From assembly GCF_003732225.1 (NCBI RefSeq), contig NZ_MOBJ01000003.1:305167-369166 (forward strand): a DNA stretch of 64,000 nucleotides, written 5' to 3'. A program made the position numbers and the translations under genes. Under the pieces are notes generated by a model, which saw only the letters and a list, made by a program, of their open reading frames with translations, ran no database searches and was not told the DNA's origin. The stretch comes from Pseudomonas brassicacearum (GTDB lineage Bacteria; Pseudomonadota; Gammaproteobacteria; Pseudomonadales; Pseudomonadaceae). Positions 57,912 to 64,000 of the stretch are shown here, in pieces (position 1 is the first letter of the stretch; every line of letters starts with the position of its first letter).

Positions 57912-58724
57912 TTACGGCACGGCTTGCAGCATGGCCGGATGGGTCAACGGCAACAGCCAGCGCGCCTGACCGGATTCCAAACCACCGCGCTTTGAGCGAT
58001 CGAGCACCCAGCCACGCGCCTCGATCCGCTTACCGTTGAGCCGCTCCAGTGCCACCGGATCAAATTGGCCGAGCAGATTGGGTGCAACGTACAATACAAC
58101 CGAACCCTGCAACTCGATCCAAATACCGCCACGATTGCGCTGAACCTTGCTCACACGACCACTGAGCAGAGCAAAACCCGACGTATTGATCTGCTCCGTT
58201 TTCAGTACAGGCGACTGCCGCCAAAGCCCCAGTCCGGCCTGCCGAGCACTGCGTTCGGCGACCTGTTGGCAACTGACAAAATCGACGTTCGGCGCCACCG
58301 CCACCAGGTAGCCGAGGCCTTCGGCAAGCATCTGCGCTTCGAGATTGGCACCGCTGTCGCTGAAAAGATGGGCCAGGGTCCGCCCGTAGCGATCCTTGCC
58401 CTCTTGACCCGCCAGCAAACCTAACCGTCCGTCGCTCGCCGCCACCAAAGCTTCCAGTCGCTTACGCGCAGCCACGGCGAAAGGCTCATCGGAGCGACCT
58501 TTTTTGCCCAGTTCCGGGGTATTCAAACCGATCATGCGCACGCTGCGGCCGTCGTTCAGGCGCACCGTGTCGCCATCCACCACGCGCTGCACGCTGACGG
58601 TTTCCAGATTGCTGGGCGTCGGGCAGAAAGCCTGAGCAGCGGAAAGCCAAATCGCAGACATAAAAAAGGCGCCCGCAAAGGACGCCTTTTTTATCAGTCT
58701 GGAGAAGCCGAAACGACTCTCCAA
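57912..58724 (-). CDS. Secreted thermonuclease-family (SNase) protein
   Basis: A 270-residue protein with a signal peptide (cut near AQAFC, residue 33) and a staphylococcal-nuclease-type domain: RVVDGDTVRL, MIGLNTPE and DRYGRTLAHLF with the catalytic arginines. A second beta-rich part follows from about residue 175. It may cut DNA or RNA in the periplasm or outside. Unusually, an intrinsic terminator stem (58662-58692) lies inside the signal-peptide coding part. ATG 58658 is a possible later start but would leave a poor signal peptide. Confidence 0.8.
   Translation of the reverse strand: MESRFGFSRLIKKASFAGAFFMSAIWLSAAQAFCPTPSNLETVSVQRVVDGDTVRLNDGRSVRMIGLNTPELGKKGRSDEPFAVAARKRLEALVAASDGRLGLLAGQEGKDRYGRTLAHLFSDSGANLEAQMLAEGLGYLVAVAPNVDFVSCQQVAERSARQAGLGLWRQSPVLKTEQINTSGFALLSGRVSKVQRNRGGIWIELQGSVVLYVAPNLLGQFDPVALERLNGKRIEARGWVLDRSKRGGLESGQARWLLPLTHPAMLQAVP
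58662..58692 (-). terminator. Terminator-like hairpin inside the nuclease 5' coding region
   Basis: AAAAAAGGCG (58662-58671) pairs perfectly with CGCCTTTTTT (58683-58692); on the minus strand it ends in six T. It lies about 45 bases after the rpmE stop, so it should end the rpmE transcript. Confidence 0.75.
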
Positions 58725-58735
58725 AATGATCAGCC

Positions 58736-58951
58736 TTAGGCTTTTTTGGCGAAAGCACCGAAACGATCGGCGAACTTCTGTACACGGCCGCCAGTATCCA
58801 GAGTCTTCTGCTTACCGGTGTAGAACGGGTGGCACTCGTTGCATACGTCGATCGCCAGAGGCTTGGCCAGGTTCGAACGAGTTTCGAACTTGTTGCCACA
58901 GCTGCAGGTAACTGCGGTGATTTCGTATGTTGGATGGATATCGGCTTTCAT
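58736..58951 (-). CDS. rpmE: Ribosomal protein bL31 (zinc form)
   Basis: A 71-residue protein starting [10 protein letters not shown]. The zinc cysteines are in TCSCGNKF and [14 protein letters not shown], so it is the C+ form. ATG 58951 is the conserved start; a longer frame upstream has no support. Divergent from priA. Confidence 0.97.
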   Translation of the reverse strand: MKADIHPTYEITAVTCSCGNKFETRSNLAKPLAIDVCNECHPFYTGKQKTLDTGGRVQKFADRFGAFAKKA

Positions 58952-59104
58952 GGTGTCTTCCTCGGGTAGCGTGCCGCCACTCAACACTATTGTTGAATAC
59001 CGCACGTAATTAGGCCGCGGATTCTACCAGACCTTTGCAATCACGCAAGCTATGCCTCACACCGACCGTCTGCTAGGCTCCGGCCCTTCTTCACCGCCCG
59101 TTCA

Positions 59105-61339
59105 ATGAGATCCCCCCGCGTGCCCGACGCCATTTTGCGCCTCGCCCTGCCTTCGCCCCTGCGCCGCCTGTTCGACTACCGTGCCCCGGCGGGAGTCCTG
59201 CGCGCGCATTTGCATCCGGGCATGCGGTTGCGGGTGCCGTTCGGCCGCCGCGAGATGATCGGGATACTGGTGGAAGTCACCAGCCACAGCGAAGTCCCGG
59301 TCGACAAACTCAAACCGGCACTGGCCCTGCTCGACGCCACCCCACCGCTACCGGCGGCACTGTTCAAGCTATGCCTGTGGACATCCCAGTATTACCAGCA
59401 CAGCCTCGGCGACACCTTGAGCTGGGCGTTACCGGTATTGTTGCGTCAGGGTGAAATGGCCGAGGCGCGCCAGGAACGTTTCTGGTCGATCACCCCGGGC
59501 GCGAAACTGGATGATCCGCGTATCGCCCGCGCTCCACGTCAACGCGAGGCGCTGGCGACGCTGGCCCAACATCCTCATGGCGTTGCCCATCAGTTGCTGA
59601 GCAAGTTGATGTTGAGCAAAGACAGCCTCGACCTGCTGCTGGCCAAAGAACTGGTGCAGGTGGAGATCCGCAAACACGCGCCCGGCGAGCGTCACGAACA
59701 CTGGCTGGCGCAACCGGAGTTGCCGCTGAACCCGGAACAACGCGCCGCGTATGAAGCGATCCGCGCAGGTTTCGACAGTTTCCATGCGTTCCTGCTGGCC
59801 GGTGTCACCGGCAGCGGCAAGACCGAAGTCTATTTACAACTGATCCGTGAAACCCTTGAGGCCGGCAAGCAAGCACTGGTGCTGATCCCCGAAATCAACC
59901 TCGGGCCGCAGACCCTGGCGCGCTTCGAGCAGCGCTTCAATGCGCGTATTGCCCTGGTGCATTCGGCCGTCAACGACCGCGAGCGGCTGGAATCCTGGCT
60001 CGCTGCCCGGGACGGTGAGGCCGACATTATTATCGGTACCCGCTCGGCACTGTTCACACCGATGAAGAACCCCGGGCTGATCATCATTGATGAAGAGCAC
60101 GACGGCTCTTATAAACAGCAGGAAGGTTTGCGCTATCACGCCCGCGATCTGGCGTTGGTGCGAGCGCGGCAGGAAAACATCCCGATTGTCCTCGGGTCGG
60201 CGACTCCGTCACTGGAAAGCCTGCACAACGCCTACACCGGCCGTTATGGGCTCTTACGCCTGAACGAGCGCGCCGGCGGGGCGAAGCAACCACGCTTCCT
60301 GCGTCTGGACGTCAAAAGTCGCCCGCTGGACAGTGGCATATCCGGGCCGATGCAACAGGCCATCGGTCAGACACTCGCCGCCGGCCAGCAAGTATTGGTG
60401 TTCCTCAACCGTCGTGGCTTTGCGCCGACCCTGCTTTGTCACGACTGCGGCTGGATGTCCGAATGCCAACGCTGCGATGCGCGCATGACCGTGCACCAGC
60501 GCTCCGGCGAACTGCGCTGCCACCATTGCGGTTATGTCGAGCGGGTCCCGCGGCATTGCCCAACCTGCGGCAAAGTCGATTTGCGACCGGTGGGCGCCGG
60601 CACCGAGCGCGCCGAAGAGCGCCTGGGGATTCTGTTCCCGGACTACCCGGTGTTGCGGGTCGACCGCGACAGCACTTCGCGCAAGGACGCGATGAATCAG
60701 CTGTTCGCGACTATCCAGAAAGGTCAGCCGTGCATTCTGGTGGGCACGCAGATGCTCGCCAAAGGGCATCACTTCCCACGGGTAACGCTGGTGTCGATTC
60801 TCGATGCCGATGGCGGACTGTTCTCCGGCGACTTCCGCGCCAGCGAGCGCATGGCGCAGTTGATCGTGCAGGTGGCGGGGCGTGCCGGTCGCGCCGAAGA
60901 GCCGGGCAAAGTGATCATCCAGACCCACTTGGCTGACCACCCGCTGCTGGTGCAGTTGACCGAACAAGGTTATTTCGCCTTTGCCGAGCAGGCCTTGAGC
61001 GAACGTCGTTCCGCCGGACTGCCACCGTTCTCGCACCTGGCGCTGTTGCGGGCCGAAGCACACAAACCGGGGCAAGCCGAAAGCTTCCTTGATGAAGCGT
61101 GCAGCGAGGCGGAACGATTGCTGGCTGAGCAAAACCTGACCGGCATCGAATTGCTGGGGCCAGTGCCGGCACCGATGGAACGTCGGGCCGGGCGTTATCG
61201 TGCGCAATTATTGTTGCAAGCCACGGCACGGGCACCGCTGCATCGATTGCTGAGCGCTTGGTTGCTGGCGCTGGAGCAGATGCCGAGCGGGCGGGCGGTG
61301 CGTTGGTCTTTGGATGTCGATCCGGTCGATTTGTATTGA
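59105..61339 (+). CDS. priA: Primosomal protein N' (replication restart helicase PriA)
   Basis: A 744-residue helicase. N-terminal 3' DNA-binding domain; Walker A GVTGSGKTEVY near residue 238; DEEH box in IIDEEHDGSYKQ; zinc-binding cysteines in CHDCGWMSECQRCDARM and CHHCGYVERVPRHCPTCG. It reloads the replisome at stalled forks. GTG 59120 (VPDAILRLALPSPLRR) is an equally likely start, since homologues I recall begin there. Confidence 0.95.
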   Translation: MRSPRVPDAILRLALPSPLRRLFDYRAPAGVLRAHLHPGMRLRVPFGRREMIGILVEVTSHSEVPVDKLKPALALLDATPPLPAALFKLCLWTSQYYQHSLGDTLSWALPVLLRQGEMAEARQERFWSITPGAKLDDPRIARAPRQREALATLAQHPHGVAHQLLSKLMLSKDSLDLLLAKELVQVEIRKHAPGERHEHWLAQPELPLNPEQRAAYEAIRAGFDSFHAFLLAGVTGSGKTEVYLQLIRETLEAGKQALVLIPEINLGPQTLARFEQRFNARIALVHSAVNDRERLESWLAARDGEADIIIGTRSALFTPMKNPGLIIIDEEHDGSYKQQEGLRYHARDLALVRARQENIPIVLGSATPSLESLHNAYTGRYGLLRLNERAGGAKQPRFLRLDVKSRPLDSGISGPMQQAIGQTLAAGQQVLVFLNRRGFAPTLLCHDCGWMSECQRCDARMTVHQRSGELRCHHCGYVERVPRHCPTCGKVDLRPVGAGTERAEERLGILFPDYPVLRVDRDSTSRKDAMNQLFATIQKGQPCILVGTQMLAKGHHFPRVTLVSILDADGGLFSGDFRASERMAQLIVQVAGRAGRAEEPGKVIIQTHLADHPLLVQLTEQGYFAFAEQALSERRSAGLPPFSHLALLRAEAHKPGQAESFLDEACSEAERLLAEQNLTGIELLGPVPAPMERRAGRYRAQLLLQATARAPLHRLLSAWLLALEQMPSGRAVRWSLDVDPVDLY

Positions 61340-61349
61340 TTTGGCGATT

Positions 61350-61448
61350 GCCATCGCGAGCAAGCTCGCTCCCACAGTGGATCTTGGGTGTTCATGTATT
61401 TTTTGTTCACCACCAACTCCCTGTGGGAGCGAGCTTGCTCGCGATGGC
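61350..61448. repeat. REP inverted pair between priA and argS
   Basis: GCCATCGCGAGCAAGCTCGC with TCCCACA (61350-61376) and its reverse complement (61422-61448) face each other over 45 bases. The long hairpin lies right after the priA stop and may act as transcript end or stabiliser. Confidence 0.8.
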
Positions 61449-61577
61449 GGCGGATTTGTCACCACATATCCATAACCTGCCTGCTATGGTTGGCAAGCCC
61501 GACTTCGCAACGGATAATGCCCAGTTTTTCCACCTGCGCATTGATGCGCCGCCGCTTTGCGGTTGATAGAGAAGACC

Positions 61578-63314
61578 ATGAAAGACACCATTCGCCAGTT
61601 GATCCAGCAAGCCCTCACCCAACTCGTTACCGACGGTGTGTTGCCTGAAGGCCTGACGCCGGCGATTCAGGTGGAGAACTCCCGTGACAAGACTCACGGC
61701 GACTTCGCCAGCAACATCGCCATGATGCTGGCCAAACCTGCCGGCATGAAACCGCGCGATCTGGCGGAAAAAATCATCGCCGCGCTGCCGGTTGACGAAA
61801 ACGTCAGCAAAACCGAAATCGCCGGCCCGGGCTTCCTCAACTTCTTCCAGAACACCCAGGCCCTGGCCTCGCGCCTGGACGCCGCCCTCGCCGACGCCCA
61901 AATCGGCGTGCGCAAGGCAGGTTCCGTGCAGCGCACCGTGGTCGACCTGTCGGCGCCGAACCTGGCCAAAGAGATGCACGTCGGTCACTTGCGTTCGACC
62001 ATCATCGGCGACGGCGTGGCACGCGTGCTGGAGTTCCTCGGCGACACGGTGATCCGCCAGAACCACGTAGGCGACTGGGGCACCCAGTTCGGCATGCTGA
62101 TGGCGTACCTGCAGGAAAACCCGATTACCAGCGACGAGCTGTCTGACCTCGAAAATTTCTACCGCGCCGCCAAGCAGCGTTTCGACGAATCCGCAGAGTT
62201 CGCCGACCGTGCCCGTGGCCTGGTGGTCAAGTTGCAAGCCGGCGACGCCGAATGCCTGGCGCTGTGGACCAAGTTCAAGGACATCTCGCTGTCCCACTGC
62301 CAGAAAATCTACGAACAGCTGAACGTCAAACTGACCATGGCCGACGTGATGGGCGAAAGTGCCTACAACGACGACCTGATCAACGTGGTCAACGACCTCA
62401 AGGCCAAAGGCATGCTGGTCGAGAGCAACGGCGCCCAGTGCGTGTTCCTCGACGAGTTCAAGAACGCTGACGGCGACCCGCTGCCGGTGATCATCGTCAA
62501 GGCTGACGGCGGCTACCTCTACGCCACCACCGACCTGGCGGCTGTGCGTTATCGCAGCGGCGTACTGAAAGCCGATCGCGCGCTGTACTTCGTCGACCAG
62601 CGTCAGGCCCTGCACTTCCAGCAAGTGTTCGAAGTGGCGCGCCTGGCCGGCTTCGTGACCCATCCGATGGAAATGGAGCACATGGGCTTCGGTACCATGA
62701 ACGGCGCCGATGGCCGTCCGTTCAAGACCCGTGACGGCGGCACCGTGAAGCTGATCGACCTGCTGAACGAAGCCAAGGAACGTGCCTACACGCTGGTGAA
62801 GGAAAAGAACCCGGAACTTGCCGAAGCCGATCTACGCAACATCGCCAAGGTGGTGGGCATTGGCGCGGTGAAATACGCCGACCTGTCCAAGCACCGCACC
62901 AGCGACTACAGCTTCAACTTCGACCTGATGCTGAACTTCGAAGGCAACACCGCGCCGTACCTGCTGTACGCCTACACCCGTGTGGCTGGCGTATTCCGCA
63001 AACTCGGCAAGGACTTCAGCGAAGTCGAAGGGCAGATCGTTCTCGAGGCTGCTCACGAACACGAACTGGCCGCCAAGCTGGCGCAGTTTGGTGAAGTGCT
63101 GAATAACGTCTGCGACAAGGGCACGCCGCACATTCTTTGCACCTACCTGTACGACGTTGCCGGTCTGTTCTCCAGCTTCTACGAGAACTGCCCGATCCTC
63201 AGCGCCGAAACACCGGCACAGATGCAGAGCCGCTTGCGCCTCGCCGCATTGACCGGCCGCACTCTCAAGCAAGGCCTGGAACTCTTGGGCCTGGAAACTC
63301 TGGAGCGTATGTAA
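61578..63314 (+). CDS. argS: Arginyl-tRNA synthetase
   Basis: A 578-residue class I synthetase. The HIGH-type site is in [17 protein letters not shown] near residue 130, preceded by the ArgRS N-terminal domain. The C-terminal DALR domain ends the chain. ATG 61578 gives the conserved start [13 protein letters not shown]; an upstream frame adds seven residues with no support. Confidence 0.96.
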   Translation: MKDTIRQLIQQALTQLVTDGVLPEGLTPAIQVENSRDKTHGDFASNIAMMLAKPAGMKPRDLAEKIIAALPVDENVSKTEIAGPGFLNFFQNTQALASRLDAALADAQIGVRKAGSVQRTVVDLSAPNLAKEMHVGHLRSTIIGDGVARVLEFLGDTVIRQNHVGDWGTQFGMLMAYLQENPITSDELSDLENFYRAAKQRFDESAEFADRARGLVVKLQAGDAECLALWTKFKDISLSHCQKIYEQLNVKLTMADVMGESAYNDDLINVVNDLKAKGMLVESNGAQCVFLDEFKNADGDPLPVIIVKADGGYLYATTDLAAVRYRSGVLKADRALYFVDQRQALHFQQVFEVARLAGFVTHPMEMEHMGFGTMNGADGRPFKTRDGGTVKLIDLLNEAKERAYTLVKEKNPELAEADLRNIAKVVGIGAVKYADLSKHRTSDYSFNFDLMLNFEGNTAPYLLYAYTRVAGVFRKLGKDFSEVEGQIVLEAAHEHELAAKLAQFGEVLNNVCDKGTPHILCTYLYDVAGLFSSFYENCPILSAETPAQMQSRLRLAALTGRTLKQGLELLGLETLERM

Positions 63315-63315
63315 G

Positions 63316-64000
63316 TTGGCTGCCAAGAAAAAACCAGCACCAAAGCGTGGCGCCAGCCGTTACCAAGCTCCTGCAAAAAAGCCGATTCCGGGATGGCTGT
63401 GGATGGCCATCGGCCTGACCGTGGGTGCATTCATCGTATTCCTGATGAAGCTGGAGCCGGGTAAAAGCAGCGAAAGCGTCAAACGCGAGAAAGTGGAGCA
63501 ACAAAAAGCCACCAAGATCGCCGAGGCCAACAAGACCCCGCCGAGCCCGACGCAACCAGTGAAGCCGAAATACGACTTCTATACCTTGCTGCCGGAATCG
63601 GAGGTCATCGTGCCGCCGGATGCGGTGCCGGAGAAAACCCTGCCGACGCCGCAGACCGCACCTGTTGCGCCTGTTGCGCCGGTAACGCCGGCAGAAGCGG
63701 CGAAGATCGACACTGCACGCGCTCAGGCAGCCCTGAGCGGCGTCACTCCGCCGCCAGCACCACCAGTGGCGAAAGCCGCGCCAGTGACCAAGTTCTTCCT
63801 GCAAGCGGGCTCGTTCCGCAAGCAAGCTGATGCCGACAAGGTCCGCGCGCAGATCATTCTGCTCGGCCAGGCGGTTTCGGTAGAGTCCGGCACGGTGAAG
63901 GACGAAACCTGGTTCCGCGTACTGGTCGGCCCGTTCAGCAACCGCGAACAGCTGACCACCGCACAGAAACAACTGGCCGGCAGCGGTTTCAGCAACCTGT
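63316..64000 (+). CDS. SPOR-domain (FtsN-like) membrane protein, cut by window end
   Basis: An open frame from TTG 63316, one base after the argS stop, to the window end (228 codons seen). Residues begin LAAKKKPAPKRGASRY, then one helix (GWLWMAIGLTVGAFIVFLM), a proline-rich linker and the start of a SPOR domain (KFFLQAGSFRKQADADKVRAQI). In Pseudomonas this gene stands between argS and hslVU. It is likely a septal peptidoglycan-binding protein. No ATG or GTG fits the conserved start. Confidence 0.85.
   Translation, partial: MAAKKKPAPKRGASRYQAPAKKPIPGWLWMAIGLTVGAFIVFLMKLEPGKSSESVKREKVEQQKATKIAEANKTPPSPTQPVKPKYDFYTLLPESEVIVPPDAVPEKTLPTPQTAPVAPVAPVTPAEAAKIDTARAQAALSGVTPPPAPPVAKAAPVTKFFLQAGSFRKQADADKVRAQIILLGQAVSVESGTVKDETWFRVLVGPFSNREQLTTAQKQLAGSGFSNL

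Noticed and set aside
61407..62681. A 424-codon open frame opposite argS
   Set aside because: Antisense shadow of arginyl-tRNA synthetase.

Overview
The window reads as a chromosomal segment of a Pseudomonas, most likely of the P. fluorescens group. The right half (about 35.7-64 kb) keeps the order hemE, gltD, gltB, SPOR/DamX-like gene, aroB, aroK, pilQPONM, ponA, maeB, nuclease, rpmE, priA, argS, SPOR gene, which I recognise from Pseudomonas genomes. Codon use is GC-rich and the intergenic spaces carry Pseudomonas-type REP and BIME repeats. No rRNA, tRNA, CRISPR array or prophage was seen.

Layout. (1) 1-10.8 kb, + strand: the distal part of an aryl polyene (APE) pigment gene cluster, nearly every gene overlapping the next by a few bases. 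It holds a thioesterase, a LolA-like carrier, an MMPL exporter, an antiporter-like membrane protein, a flavin enzyme with a halogenase signature, a methyltransferase, a DUF3261 lipoprotein, and the type II PKS/FAS-like set KS-DH-KR-KS (apeO, P, Q, R). (2) 10.8-16.6 kb: two cassettes that each end in a broken copy of the apeR 3' end. The first is a LysR-controlled group with a heme-oxygenase-like diiron enzyme, an EamA exporter and a thioredoxin-like ferredoxin. The second is a colicin-E3-type RNase toxin with two related small candidate immunity genes. (3) 16.6-20.5 kb, between two REP doublets: a queC that resembles enterobacterial QueC more than the usual Pseudomonas one, a convergent AT-rich pair (VUT/YhhQ-type transporter and HTH regulator), and two small Pseudomonas hypotheticals. 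(4) 20.7-23.7 kb: a HigBA-type toxin-antitoxin pair, then a LysR regulator divergent from an MFS transporter. (5) 23.7-35.2 kb, - strand: an apparent transcription unit of GbpA-like LPMO, cytochrome b561 and a complete type II secretion system gspC to gspM. (6) 35.7-51.6 kb, - strand: hemE, gltBD, SPOR protein, aroBK and the type IV pilus operon pilMNOPQ. (7) 51.8-64 kb: ponA, an IS110-family element inserted before maeB, maeB, thermonuclease, rpmE, priA, argS and a SPOR-domain gene cut by the window end.

The most interesting points are the repeated use of the apeR 3' end as a junction for incoming cassettes, the uncharacterised diiron oxidase/exporter/ferredoxin group, the transferred queC with a nearby queuosine-precursor-type transporter and regulator, the LPMO linked to its own cytochrome and secretion system, and a REP doublet translated in frame inside a signal peptide. 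All assignments come from reading the sequence and recalled family features; no database search was run.
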